Below, piece by piece: positions 28,225-35,728 of a stretch of 64,000 bases of DNA (within the stretch, counting starts at the first letter, position 1; every line of letters starts with the position of its first letter). The stretch comes from Bacillota bacterium (GTDB taxonomy: Bacteria > Bacillota > Clostridia > Acetivibrionales > JAEXSP01). Where the stretch lies: NCBI GenBank assembly GCA_023453795.1, contig JAEXSP010000019.1, positions 62,001 through 126,000 on the forward strand, given 5' to 3'. The position numbers and the translations under genes were made by a program. A model generated the notes under the pieces. It made no database searches, had not been told where the DNA came from, and saw only the letters and a program-made list of their open reading frames with translations.

Positions 28225-28405
28225 ATAAAGCCTCCTTAAATATTTAATTAATATTATAATGTAAACAATAATCGAAATTTGTCAAAACATAGTAGTTAAC
28301 AAAATTATACATTTAGTTAAATGTTTAGATTTATAACTCAAAAAGAGCCATTACATGAAAAACATGTGCTATAATAGACATAAAAATACTTTTATGGTGA
28401 ATTAT

Positions 28406-29104
28406 ATGCCTACTAAAACACAAAAAGAATTTAGAAAACAAATGAAAGAAATTCAGCGGGAACGGCTGAGTAAAAATAATAATGAGTATTACAGCTACGT
28501 AGCAAGAGATAAAATCAGTTCTTATTACAACAAAAATGTAAAAAGAAAGATGTCTCTGATATTTAAAATTCTGATTCCTATACTTATTGTTGAATTGGTA
28601 TTTGCGTTTTTTTATTATGGCAATAATAATGGTCTATTTGATATAAAATCTAATAAGTCAAACAAGCCAACCTCACAAATAATAACAAGCACTACGCAAA
28701 GAAAAATTATTGATTATATAGATATGATTCAACAATTTAATACTAGAATAGATGATTTGTCAAAACAGGTTCAGGACATAGATATTAATTCTTACATTGA
28801 AGTAATTAATCAAATAGATGCAGAAATCAATAATTTATCGGTTCCTGATCAGGTAGCGGGATATCATAAATACTTTATAGAAAGAATTTCTGCATATAAA
28901 GATTTCATATCATATTATCAAAAGTATTCTGATGATAGAACACAGAACAATACCGACCTTTTAAACGAATCTATTAATAGAATGAATAGATCAAGTACCA
29001 ATGAAAGAACTGCATTGATAAAATGTTTTGAACAAAATGGAATAAAGTATGAAGTTCAACATGATGGTTCAATTAGATATTGGTATACTGAAAATCAATT
29101 CTAG
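28406..29104 (+). CDS. membrane-anchored coiled-coil protein of unknown function
   Basis: About 232 residues: a basic N-terminus, one membrane helix (IFKILIPILIVELVFAFFYYG), then an extracellular helical domain (IDYIDMIQQFNTRIDDLSKQVQDI) and a C-terminal part. GGTG seven bases upstream supports ATG 28406 rather than the earlier ATGs. Its position beside the duplicated two-helix protein suggests phage-derived cargo, but no family is recognised. Confidence 0.6.
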   Translation: MPTKTQKEFRKQMKEIQRERLSKNNNEYYSYVARDKISSYYNKNVKRKMSLIFKILIPILIVELVFAFFYYGNNNGLFDIKSNKSNKPTSQIITSTTQRKIIDYIDMIQQFNTRIDDLSKQVQDIDINSYIEVINQIDAEINNLSVPDQVAGYHKYFIERISAYKDFISYYQKYSDDRTQNNTDLLNESINRMNRSSTNERTALIKCFEQNGIKYEVQHDGSIRYWYTENQF

Positions 29105-29113
29105 TTAAATTAA

Positions 29114-29162
29114 AACTTCCCTAAATTACACGAAATTTTTATCTCGTTGAAGCTTCTGGAAA
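29114..29162. repeat. left att-like repeat of the filamentous prophage
   Basis: This 49-base stretch begins AACTTCC, contains ATTACACGAAA and ends CGTTGAAGCTTCTGGAAA. The same arrangement recurs at 35978-36027 with about eight differences and one single-base gap. The two copies bracket exactly the set of phage genes, so they are best read as attachment sites. AACTTCC resembles the start of Gram-positive dif sites, consistent with Xer-mediated integration; this is inference. Confidence 0.6.
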
Positions 29163-29238
29163 TTTTATATTACATATAAGTGAAAAAATGATTTAAAGGG
29201 CAATTTTGAAAGAAATAAAGGTAAAGCAGGGTATATGT

Positions 29239-29562
29239 TCACTCTGCTTTTTTATTATTTATTGAATTTAAAATTTCATATTGGATTAATAGTAGTCTTG
29301 ATTGGACTTTAAATAATAACGATATGGGATAACTAATAAATAAGCCTAAAATCATACCAATTATTAATCCTGTAATTATAAATATAGGGTTGAATGATGA
29401 TTGAATATGTTTTATTTTATCTATGTTTGAATATACAAAGCCTATAAAAGCTCCTAAAGAACTAAATATAATTGTTAATGATAAAGAAAATAATTTCGAA
29501 TTAATATATAGGTTGTCAGATAATTTTTGAATGTAATCATCTCTATTAAATTCTTTAGACAT
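29239..29562 (-). CDS. two-helix membrane protein of the prophage
   Basis: 107 residues with two membrane helices and a conserved basic C-terminal segment. It is paralogous to 27877-28224. It is transcribed away from the structural genes, next to the repressor-like gene, the position where phages often carry lysogenic-conversion genes. No family recognised. Confidence 0.65.
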   Translation of the reverse strand: MSKEFNRDDYIQKLSDNLYINSKLFSLSLTIIFSSLGAFIGFVYSNIDKIKHIQSSFNPIFIITGLIIGMILGLFISYPISLLFKVQSRLLLIQYEILNSINNKKAE

Positions 29563-29591
29563 TTAGATAACCTCTTAAATTATTTCAAATT

Positions 29592-29795
29592 TTAGTCTTC
29601 TGATTCTTCTTTTTCCATTTCAAGTAAATCTTTTTCCTCAATTTTACCGTTAATTTTTTCAAATTGTTCTATAAATTGTTCAACAAGCATTGTTAACTGT
29701 GCATTAATGCTACGTTTATTTTTCCATGAGGTATATTTTAACTTTTTAAAAAGAATGTTTTTTAATTTCAAATTGTAACCAGTCTTTATTTTCAT
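29592..29795 (-). CDS. putative Arc-like ribbon-helix-helix repressor
   Basis: 67 residues. LKNILFKKLKYTSWKNKRS is followed by INAQLTMLVEQFIEQFEKI, matching the strand-helix-helix arrangement of Arc/MetJ-type regulators (…RSxNAQLxxLVEQFI…). It is divergent from the structural operon and separated from it by an array of palindromes, as expected for the lysogeny repressor. GAGGTG precedes the start. Confidence 0.6.
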   Translation of the reverse strand: MKIKTGYNLKLKNILFKKLKYTSWKNKRSINAQLTMLVEQFIEQFEKINGKIEEKDLLEMEKEESED

Positions 29796-29840
29796 AGGGT
29801 TTTCACCTCTTTTTTATTTGATATTATATCATATGATTTT

Positions 29841-29937
29841 TGTACTAATACAGTATTTTATAAATACAATATTGACACGAATATTGTATTGTGATATATG
29901 TTAAATTATACATACAATAGTTGTACAACTTTTGTAT
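29841..29937. promoter_or_regulatory. operator array in the divergent prophage control region
   Basis: Three inverted repeats share TACA/TGTA half-sites: TGTA-ctaa-TACA (29841-29852), AATACAATATT-gacacg-AATATTGTATT (29863-29890) and a nested ATACAA..GTTGTACAAC..TTGTAT (29912-29937, perfectly symmetric). The middle one overlaps the -35 hexamer of the rightward promoter. The likely ligand is the adjacent ribbon-helix-helix protein. Confidence 0.6.
29872..29900 (+). promoter_or_regulatory. rightward promoter of the prophage structural operon
   Basis: TTGACA (29872-29877), 17-base spacer, TATATG (29895-29900). The -35 lies inside an 11-bp inverted repeat, so a bound repressor would block it. Confidence 0.55.
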
Positions 29938-29969
29938 GATAAATATTTTAATAATTGTGAGGTGAAATA

Positions 29970-30329
29970 ATGAGTAAATGTGAACTGAAAAAAGAGACAT
30001 TTATAGGACAACAGGAGTTAGAACTTAAGAAGATAGAACGTAGGACCGGAAAAGAGTCAAACAACGAATACTATATGTTATTCTTCAACATGTGTGTTGC
30101 TTTTGATGAAGAGGACATCAGGAAGAACCGCTTCATAGATGTACCATTCTACGCATCAGAGGATTTCCTAAAAGATAACTTCAAGGGCCAGAAGCCTAAA
30201 GACCTAATCGACAAAAAATACATGCTTGAAATTGAATTCGAACCGAAGATAAGAACATTTGAGGGCAAGAAGTTTGCCGACTTCACAGCTAACATTATAT
30301 CAATGGTTCAGCTTGATGATGTTTTATAG
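29970..30329 (+). CDS. prophage early protein, possible single-stranded DNA-binding protein
   Basis: 119 residues, beta-rich and charged, first gene of the rightward operon, with GTGAGGTGA upstream. Filamentous phages place a small ssDNA-binding protein early in the genome, and the size and composition fit. I do not see a diagnostic motif, so this is a positional guess. Confidence 0.45.
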   Translation: MSKCELKKETFIGQQELELKKIERRTGKESNNEYYMLFFNMCVAFDEEDIRKNRFIDVPFYASEDFLKDNFKGQKPKDLIDKKYMLEIEFEPKIRTFEGKKFADFTANIISMVQLDDVL

Positions 30330-30364
30330 GCTATGGCTTTAAGCTGTAGCCTTTCCGAAAGGAA

Positions 30365-30428
30365 TGTATCTCAAAAGAAAAACCAGGTCTGACGGATCAG
30401 CGACGCTGCAGTAAAAAAGTGAGATACA
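30365..30428 (+). repeat. inverted-repeat-bounded element a (64 bp class)
   Basis: TGTATCTCA, 46 variable bases, TGAGATACA. GATC sits at the exact centre of the element within GGATCAG. It lies between the early gene and the adsorption-like gene. Confidence 0.85.
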
Positions 30429-30443
30429 AAAGGGGGTAGGGGA

Positions 30444-31805
30444 TTGAAAAAGATAATTATTATATTGCCTGTAATATTGTTTATAGCAATACTTTCACAT
30501 ATACAAGTTAATGCTGACTATAATAACCATCAAGATAATTGGGTCATGTTGCAATATAAAACAGACCCAACTATAAAAGTATATATAGAAACTACTGGAA
30601 ATATAACATTAAAGGCCACTGGTTCAACTCCTCAAGATTATTATTATAATTCAGATACTGAATTCAGAGCTTGGCAATATTATCATACTGGATGGGGTAC
30701 AGTAAATTATATACAAGGTGGTTATGTATTTGCTATAGTTCCATGGTGTTCAGTAAATAATTATGAAATAATAGGTTTGAAAGATTCAAGTATAATAAAA
30801 AATCCTGAAAATATACCTATACCATATTCTATAAATTCTAAAATAGTTCTGATAACATCACCTACTGAAAATCAAGTATTTACAGATAAATCACCTGATA
30901 TTAAATATAAAATATATGGTTATGATGATGTAACTATAAAATTTTATAACTCTAACGGAACTATGTATCATGAACATTCTGGCTTATGTGCTGGCGATAG
31001 TGAACAAACATATCTTGCAGAAGCATATAATTCATATCCGGGGCATAAAGCTACGGAGGTAGGAAAAAGCGGATTTAATGGCGTAAATACTGTAAAGTTT
31101 TATGATACAGCAACAGGAAATTTAATTGCTCAAAGGTCCTGGACTAATAATATAGAATTCTCAGTGACTCCACCAACACCAGCACAAAGTGATTTCTATT
31201 ACGTTAAATATGCATACCCATCAAAAGACGGTCAAAAGTTCGCAGGCGGTAATAACTTAATAAACACTACTGTAATAGGCCGTGTTCCTATAGACCTTAA
31301 TAAATATAAGCTTGAGCAAATAAAATTTGAGTTTAAAGGTTACTTGAGGTACGGCGAAGCAGATACTCCAACTATAACCAAACATGATGGATATATTGAG
31401 TTTGGTATATCCGCTAATGGTGAACCAGTAGCCGGAGAAAACAAGAAGTTTCAATTTATTCTGACTATGCCAAATGGAACAGTTTATACAGCCGAAAGAA
31501 TTTATACGTATTATACGGACTTCGTAGATACAAACAATGATGGCAAAGATGACAGGACAGGAGACCAGCAAGTCGAACCATACACTCCTGAAGTTCCTTC
31601 GAAGCCAATGGACATATGGGATTGGATTGGAAAATTACCAACAATACTAAGTAATGCTTTTAACGCCGCAGCTAGTTGCGTAGTACTTATAGGTAATCTA
31701 GGTACTATAATGACTACAACATTTGGATTTTTGCCTATTGGAATATCAAGCGTTTTAATATTAGGTTGTATGTTGGCAGTAGTATTAAAGCTATTTGCGA
31801 GGTAA
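30444..31805 (+). CDS. secreted adsorption-like minor coat protein (pIII position)
   Basis: 453 residues: Sec signal peptide (MKKIIIILPVILFIAILSHIQVNA), a long extracellular region rich in Tyr/Asn, a Pro-rich linker (EPYTPEVPSKPMD), and one C-terminal membrane helix with a basic end (LAVVLKLFAR). This architecture and position are those of filamentous-phage pIII/adsorption proteins anchored in the membrane before assembly. The start is TTG 30444 with GGGGGTAGGGGA upstream. No sequence family recognised. Confidence 0.65.
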   Translation: MKKIIIILPVILFIAILSHIQVNADYNNHQDNWVMLQYKTDPTIKVYIETTGNITLKATGSTPQDYYYNSDTEFRAWQYYHTGWGTVNYIQGGYVFAIVPWCSVNNYEIIGLKDSSIIKNPENIPIPYSINSKIVLITSPTENQVFTDKSPDIKYKIYGYDDVTIKFYNSNGTMYHEHSGLCAGDSEQTYLAEAYNSYPGHKATEVGKSGFNGVNTVKFYDTATGNLIAQRSWTNNIEFSVTPPTPAQSDFYYVKYAYPSKDGQKFAGGNNLINTTVIGRVPIDLNKYKLEQIKFEFKGYLRYGEADTPTITKHDGYIEFGISANGEPVAGENKKFQFILTMPNGTVYTAERIYTYYTDFVDTNNDGKDDRTGDQQVEPYTPEVPSKPMDIWDWIGKLPTILSNAFNAAASCVVLIGNLGTIMTTTFGFLPIGISSVLILGCMLAVVLKLFAR

Positions 31806-31809
31806 AAAC

Positions 31810-32007
31810 ATGTTAGCTAATACAGTAAAAAGTATATGGAATACAATAGATAAGTTTATGTCAATAAGTGTTCCAATTGGAGAATTCAACGTAACATTTT
31901 GGAACATGTTTTACTTTGTTGTATTAGCTGAAATAATAATAGGTTTCTTCTTTGGCTTTGGTTCTAAAGGTGGAGGGGGTGGAAGTAATGGAAACGACTA
32001 CGACTAG
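31810..32007 (+). CDS. small prophage membrane protein with Gly-rich tail
   Basis: 65 residues with one long membrane helix (NMFYFVVLAEIIIGFFFGFG) and a KGGGGGSNGNDYD tail. It starts at ATG 31810 after GAGGT and overlaps the next gene. Size and place fit a minor virion or assembly protein. Confidence 0.6.
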   Translation: MLANTVKSIWNTIDKFMSISVPIGEFNVTFWNMFYFVVLAEIIIGFFFGFGSKGGGGGSNGNDYD

Positions 32008-32206
32008 TCCGATAGTTGTTGTTGATAATCAGCTTCAGGGAATAGCATCAAATATTGAATCTAATACAATTACAATGTCACAAAAAATGGATACACAAAT
32101 AACCGAAATTAAGAATCAGAACAAGACCATGCAAATAGAGATATTTCTTTTATTCGTAATAGTAATTTTCATGATTTTGTTTAGAAGGAGACGTTCACAT
32201 GGATAA
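31988..32206 (+). CDS. small prophage protein with C-terminal membrane anchor
   Basis: 72 residues: a soluble coiled-coil-like head (NQLQGIASNIESNTITMSQK) and a C-terminal membrane helix ending FRRRRSHG. The gene starts inside the previous one with GGAGGGGGTGG upstream. Probable minor virion/assembly protein. Confidence 0.6.
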   Translation: METTTTSPIVVVDNQLQGIASNIESNTITMSQKMDTQITEIKNQNKTMQIEIFLLFVIVIFMILFRRRRSHG

Positions 32207-32357
32207 TATCCTGAATTTTTTCGGACTTACGTTTCCAGAAGAATATAAGTATTTAGAATTAATTGTACGTTCTGTATTTGCTATATATATACTTCATGAA
32301 TTATTTGAAACAATACGTGCATTAATGACAGCACCATTTAAGGTTTTCAAAGATTAA
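32199..32357 (+). CDS. 52-residue prophage membrane protein
   Basis: ATG 32199 with AAGGAG ten bases upstream, overlapping the preceding stop. It reads MDNILNFFGLTFPEEYKYLE, then one membrane segment (IVRSVFAIYILHELF) and a basic end. It is compact and tightly coupled, so likely a virion or assembly component. Confidence 0.55.
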   Translation: MDNILNFFGLTFPEEYKYLELIVRSVFAIYILHELFETIRALMTAPFKVFKD

Positions 32358-32381
32358 TACGCAGTATAATCTTTGAAAACC
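32342..32381 (+). repeat. 14-bp perfect inverted repeat before the tRNA-like gene
   Basis: GGTTTTCAAAGATT and AATCTTTGAAAACC flank a 12-base loop. It includes the end of the small membrane gene and lies seven bases before the first tRNA-like gene. There is no T-run; it could be an mRNA-stabilising or RNase III processing hairpin, or a terminator. Confidence 0.6.
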
Positions 32382-32387
32382 TAATAG

Positions 32388-32465
32388 GGCGGGGTGGAGT
32401 AGTCAGGTTAGCTCAAGACAATTGTCCTGTCTAGGTCGTAGGTTCAAATCCTACCCCCGCACCCA
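32388..32465 (+). tRNA. tRNA-like gene 1, initiator-type body, UGU anticodon position
   Basis: It folds as a cloverleaf: acceptor GGCGGGG/CCCCGCA (position 1-72 mismatched), D arm GAGT-AGTCAGGTTA-GCTC, anticodon arm AGACA-ATTGTCC-TGTCT, variable AGGTC, T arm GTAGG-TTCAAAT-CCTAC, discriminator C and encoded CCA. The TGGAG start and position-72 A resemble initiator tRNA(Met), but the anticodon stem lacks the three G-C pairs and the anticodon position reads TGT (Thr-type). Position 37 is C, which is unusual. It may be a true phage tRNA or a tRNA mimic. Confidence 0.65.
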
Positions 32466-32475
32466 TTTATAAAAT

Positions 32476-32539
32476 TGTATCTCATAAAATGAAAATCTCG
32501 TTTCTGATCAGTCTTTCCGGATTAATCAAATGAGATACA
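32476..32539 (+). repeat. inverted-repeat-bounded element b (64 bp class)
   Basis: TGTATCTCA, 46 variable bases with TGATCAG at the centre, TGAGATACA. It lies between the two tRNA-like genes. Confidence 0.85.
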
Positions 32540-32551
32540 AAAAAAGAATAT

Positions 32552-32629
32552 CGCGGGGTGGAGTAGTCAGGTTAGCTCAGCACCATTGTCAGGTGAAGGT
32601 CGTAGGTTCAAATCCTGCCCCCGCATCCA
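32552..32629 (+). tRNA. tRNA-like gene 2, initiator-type body, UGU anticodon position
   Basis: It has the same body as the first copy but a different anticodon stem. Acceptor CGCGGGG/CCCCGCA with the C1-A72 mismatch characteristic of bacterial initiator tRNA, identical D arm, anticodon arm GCACC-ATTGTCA-GGTGA (outer pair mismatched), variable AGGTC, T arm GTAGG/CCTGC, discriminator T, encoded CCA. Both copies keep ATTGTC in the loop while the stems differ, so the loop is what has been conserved. Confidence 0.65.
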
Positions 32630-32638
32630 TTAATATAA

Positions 32639-32692
32639 TGTATCTCAAAGATAACGGCTGCAACATCAGGCCAGGAACGTAAATGAGATACA
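32639..32692 (+). repeat. inverted-repeat-bounded element c (54 bp class)
   Basis: TGTATCTCA, 36 variable bases, TGAGATACA. It lies between the second tRNA-like gene and the coat gene. Confidence 0.85.
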
Positions 32693-32710
32693 AAAAGAAA
32701 GGAGGAATGT

Positions 32711-32878
32711 TTGACAGGTACAACAATTGATACAGGTTTAGTTGCTGAAGTTGTAGGAGTTATCAAAAGCGGTTTGGCATTGTTCAAGGAATATCCCCTA
32801 AATGTCTACATTATAGGTAGCATAATGATATTAGGTTTTACCATTGTGCGTAAAGCAAAAAAGGCAGCCACAAGATAG
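32711..32878 (+). CDS. major coat protein candidate (pVIII-like)
   Basis: 55 residues from TTG 32711 with AAAGGAGG five bases upstream. The layout is classical for filamentous-phage coat: an amphipathic N-terminal part (IDTGLVAEVVGVIKSGLALF), a membrane helix (NVYIIGSIMILGFTIV) and a basic DNA-facing C-terminus (RKAKKAATR). There is no cleavable signal peptide. The Zot-type assembly gene follows. Confidence 0.7.
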   Translation: MTGTTIDTGLVAEVVGVIKSGLALFKEYPLNVYIIGSIMILGFTIVRKAKKAATR

Positions 32879-32930
32879 GGGAAAGGGGTATTCGGATGAA
32901 TACCCCTTAAAACTTTTAGGGGGAAAATAA

Positions 32931-33683
32931 ATGATAAGAATGATTTGCGGACTTCCCAGAAAAGGTAAAACGTATATGATGACACGTGATATTGTGTCGG
33001 CTCTGGAACGAAAAGCTAATGTTTTTTCAAATTTTCCTGTCTCTGGTGAAAGTTATGTACTTGAATTTGAGGATTTATTAGAAAGTGAGTTTCCAGAAGA
33101 AAGTGACCTATTTATTGATGAAGCAAATATGTGGTTCAGGAACAGGGATTGGAGCAAATTCCCTAAAGAGTGTTTTTTACTGTTCATGCATCATGGACAT
33201 TTCAAACTTAATATGACTCTAATTGCCCAAATACCTACTACAGTAGATGTAAACATAAGAGACATTGTAAACGAATTTGTATGGGTATCAAACTTTACTT
33301 TGTTAAATCAAACCGAAGGTAAACCAAAGAATTTATTAGACAGGCTGTTACATAAGCCTTTGTGGTATACATGCCGTTATTACAGCACTTGTGAAGGATT
33401 AATGAAAATGTCTCCTGATTACTTGATAAAGAAGAAAAGAGTCATCGCCAGAAGCAAAGTCTTTAAGAGATTTGACAGCTATTATAAATTCATTGAACTA
33501 ACCAGAAAGAAGAAGAACTTCAAGAAATGGAAAGACAAAATTCAAATTGAAAATGATGAAAATTCACATATAGAAAATAAAGGTTTTCGAGATAAATTGA
33601 AATTTTTAATAGATTACATAATCAAAAAAATCTTAAGAAAGGGGAATACTTATGAAGAAAAAATGGACAAGAATATCCTTTAA
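32931..33683 (+). CDS. Zot-like filamentous phage assembly ATPase (pI family)
   Basis: 250 residues. Walker A GLPRKGKTY near the N-terminus, a Walker B-like DLFIDEANMWF, then FLLFMHHGHFKLNMTLIAQ and DVNIRDIVNEFVWV: the order and spacing of Zot/pI proteins that drive virion extrusion. Unlike many pI proteins it has no obvious C-terminal membrane helix; the overlapping next gene supplies two helices and may compensate. GGGGG lies upstream. Confidence 0.85.
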   Translation: MIRMICGLPRKGKTYMMTRDIVSALERKANVFSNFPVSGESYVLEFEDLLESEFPEESDLFIDEANMWFRNRDWSKFPKECFLLFMHHGHFKLNMTLIAQIPTTVDVNIRDIVNEFVWVSNFTLLNQTEGKPKNLLDRLLHKPLWYTCRYYSTCEGLMKMSPDYLIKKKRVIARSKVFKRFDSYYKFIELTRKKKNFKKWKDKIQIENDENSHIENKGFRDKLKFLIDYIIKKILRKGNTYEEKMDKNIL

Positions 33684-33852
33684 CCTGATTTTAATTATAG
33701 TCGGATTCTTTTCTCTATCAGTAATCCTAAGTTTTATTATGGGTGAAATAAACTCATTAAGTCAAATTGTAATGGGTTTACTTTACTTAGTCATTTTTGC
33801 GGTACTTTTATATTTTAGAATAACCCTATATAAGAAAGCCTGCGTAAAATAG
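33652..33852 (+). CDS. two-helix membrane protein overlapping the Zot gene
   Basis: 66 residues, two membrane helices, starting within the last 32 bases of the Zot-like gene (AAGAAAGGGG upstream). The tight overlap suggests a membrane partner of the assembly ATPase. Confidence 0.65.
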   Translation: MKKKWTRISFNLILIIVGFFSLSVILSFIMGEINSLSQIVMGLLYLVIFAVLLYFRITLYKKACVK

Positions 33853-33879
33853 GAGTGGTTTTCTCCTATTTTATGCGGG

Positions 33880-33948
33880 CCTGCACGGAAGAGGGGTACG
33901 GGGAGTCACCGTGGAGGGCTCCCCGTCTTCGAAGCCCTTCTCTAGGAG
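33880..33948 (+). repeat. GC-rich nested hairpin region (candidate packaging signal)
   Basis: ACGGGGAG ... CTCCCCGT (8 bp), continued by CTTCGAAG and a GAAGAGGGG / CCCTTCTC pair. This is the most GC-rich patch of an otherwise very AT-rich phage. Filamentous phages carry such a hairpin as morphogenetic signal; this is an assignment by analogy. Confidence 0.45.
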
Positions 33949-33953
33949 GTTTT

Positions 33954-34103
33954 ATGAATTTAATCTTTTGTCTTTGTGTTTTTTTGGTCTTTTGTGTGTT
34001 TATGGACTTCAATGTGAAAATGATCACTGGTCGTTCTGTTGTTTGGTGGCAAAAAAACGGAAAAGTAAAAGGCAAGGAAAAGGATGATTGGAGTACCAAA
34101 TAA
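33954..34103 (+). CDS. 49-residue prophage membrane protein
   Basis: ATG 33954 with TAGGAGG upstream. A Cys/Phe-rich hydrophobic N-terminal helix (MNLIFCLCVFLVFCVFMDF) is followed by a basic tail (VVWWQKNGKVKGKEKDDW). Function unknown; likely assembly or virion component. Confidence 0.55.
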   Translation: MNLIFCLCVFLVFCVFMDFNVKMITGRSVVWWQKNGKVKGKEKDDWSTK

Positions 34104-34106
34104 ATA

Positions 34107-34160
34107 TGTATCTCAAATCAGCTCCGGGGATCCTGGTTGCAGCTGTAAAAATGAGATACA
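34107..34160 (+). repeat. inverted-repeat-bounded element d (54 bp class)
   Basis: TGTATCTCA, 36 variable bases, TGAGATACA. The interior itself folds (CAGCT ... AGCTG around CCGGGGATCCTGG). It lies between the small membrane gene and the origin/rep region. Confidence 0.85.
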
Positions 34161-34194
34161 AATTAGCTTTTTAAACAGGTCGAAAAAATGACCC

Positions 34195-34222
34195 GTACCC
34201 CCCACTAGTAATACGGGGGTAC
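34195..34222 (+). other. candidate rolling-circle replication origin hairpin
   Basis: GTACCCCC-cactagtaatac-GGGGGTAC: eight perfect pairs with a 12-base loop, 20 bases upstream of the rep start. Rep_trans-type initiators nick in such a loop; the loop TAATAC is a plausible nick region. Confidence 0.55.
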
Positions 34223-34241
34223 TCACGGCAGTAGGACATAC

Positions 34242-35261
34242 ATGAAAGTGAGGTGGCACAAGGCTTTGGGGTACTTTCTAGATTTCTTAAGTTTTACTTT
34301 AAAAATTGACACTGAAATTCCGGGTATTGCACTGTCCTATTTTTATAAATATGTGCCACTTGAAATAGAGGAGGGGGAACTTTTTAACGGTATAGATGGA
34401 TATAACAAAGGCATAAAATTTCCATCAGGCATTAAGGTTTTGTTTGCCGGAAAAATTACTGGAATGGGTATTCACATTATTTTGCCTGGTCTTGGTCTTA
34501 AGTCGGAGCATTTGCAATTTGATGTGTTTGAACTGATTGCGAAACTTAAAAAAGATAAAATGCCCTATAACATATCTCGTATTGACGTTGCTGTCGATAC
34601 TGACGTTGATTTCAGCTATTTCTATAATAAGTTTGTCAAAAAGCAATATGTTTGTAGATACAATGACAGAAGTATCAGACAGGTGGTTGACGCTAACTTG
34701 AGGGGAACATTGTACTTTGGAAGACGTGGCGGTCTAACAATGTTTCGTGTGTATGACAAAGCACTTGAACAAGAGGTTACTGACGGCAGAATTTGGACAA
34801 GGATTGAAATGGAATGCAGGAATGAAGCGTGTGAGCAAATTATTGAGGCCTTGAAAAATGATACTGTGAAAAACTACTTTTTAGGACATTTGAGATTTAT
34901 AAAAAGGAGGATGAATGAAATGAAAAGAGCAAAGACGACTGATACTTATTTGAGAATACTTGAACAGCCAATTGAAAGAATGAAGGTTCATGCTAAAAAG
35001 AGCGATAATACATTAGAGTGGTTTGTTTCTCAGGTTGCACCGACTGTGAAAGCTTTGAAAAAGGACTATGGAGAAGAATACATAGATAAAATCATAGACG
35101 AAGCAAAAATATCAAAGCGGCAAATAAAAGATAGGTTCAAGCTTGAAGTAATAAATCCAAAACTATATGTAAATGGTGAAACAGGAGAAATATTTGAAGC
35201 AGAACCACTTAAAATAACAAAAGAATATATTCAATCATGCCTAGAGCAGATTGCATTATAG
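34242..35261 (+). CDS. rolling-circle replication initiator (Rep_trans / RstA-like)
   Basis: 339 residues. The core motifs of the replication initiation factor family are present: ISRIDVAVDTDVD, GTLYFGRRGGLTMFRVYDKALEQ (containing the region of the catalytic tyrosine) and WTRIEMECRNE. This family initiates rolling-circle replication in pT181-type plasmids and CTX-type filamentous phages. The ATG follows TAGGA. The C-terminal ~100 residues are helical and charged. It sits directly after the origin-like hairpin. Confidence 0.85.
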   Translation: MKVRWHKALGYFLDFLSFTLKIDTEIPGIALSYFYKYVPLEIEEGELFNGIDGYNKGIKFPSGIKVLFAGKITGMGIHIILPGLGLKSEHLQFDVFELIAKLKKDKMPYNISRIDVAVDTDVDFSYFYNKFVKKQYVCRYNDRSIRQVVDANLRGTLYFGRRGGLTMFRVYDKALEQEVTDGRIWTRIEMECRNEACEQIIEALKNDTVKNYFLGHLRFIKRRMNEMKRAKTTDTYLRILEQPIERMKVHAKKSDNTLEWFVSQVAPTVKALKKDYGEEYIDKIIDEAKISKRQIKDRFKLEVINPKLYVNGETGEIFEAEPLKITKEYIQSCLEQIAL

Positions 35262-35267
35262 AATTTA

Positions 35268-35321
35268 TGTATCTCAAATTGTTTGCCCTGGCGCCGGCTG
35301 CTGAAGGTAAAATGAGATACA
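35268..35321 (+). repeat. inverted-repeat-bounded element e (54 bp class)
   Basis: TGTATCTCA, 36 variable bases containing GGCGCC, TGAGATACA. It starts seven bases after the rep stop. Confidence 0.85.
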
Positions 35322-35374
35322 AAATAACATGGCGTGCTGCAAGCATAATAAATTGAGTAAAGGAGAATGAGTAA

Positions 35375-35728
35375 ATGGCTAAAAACAATCAGAAATGTGT
35401 GAGGATGAGTGACGAGGTTCTTAAAATTGTTGAGAAGTTTCCTACTGGGGAAGGTTTCAACGAAAAGTTCGAAAATCTAGTAATTGCATTTGAGAAATCA
35501 GCACCAGAGCGAGAAGCATATATAAAAAACCTTGACCAACAGATTGAATCAAGAAAAAAGAAACTTAATGATGTAGAAAAACGTATACAAGGGCTTGAAA
35601 ATCTTGAATTCAGTTTGAATCAGTTAAGAAATGATATCTTGAGAATCAATAAACAAGCGGAATCCGTAACAATTGTATCTCAAGATGAAGAACCGGTGAT
35701 ACGGATCAGAAAAGCAGCTGCAAAATAG
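35375..35728 (+). CDS. prophage coiled-coil protein whose 3' end lies in element f
   Basis: 117 residues. N-terminal MSDEVLKIVEKFPTGEGFNEKFENLV recalls short DNA-binding helix pairs; residues ~50-95 form a coiled coil (LDQQIESRKKKLNDVEKRIQ). The last 18 codons (IVSQDEEPVIRIRKAAAK) are encoded inside element f, with the stop TAG directly before TGAGATACA. Function unknown. Confidence 0.65.
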   Translation: MAKNNQKCVRMSDEVLKIVEKFPTGEGFNEKFENLVIAFEKSAPEREAYIKNLDQQIESRKKKLNDVEKRIQGLENLEFSLNQLRNDILRINKQAESVTIVSQDEEPVIRIRKAAAK

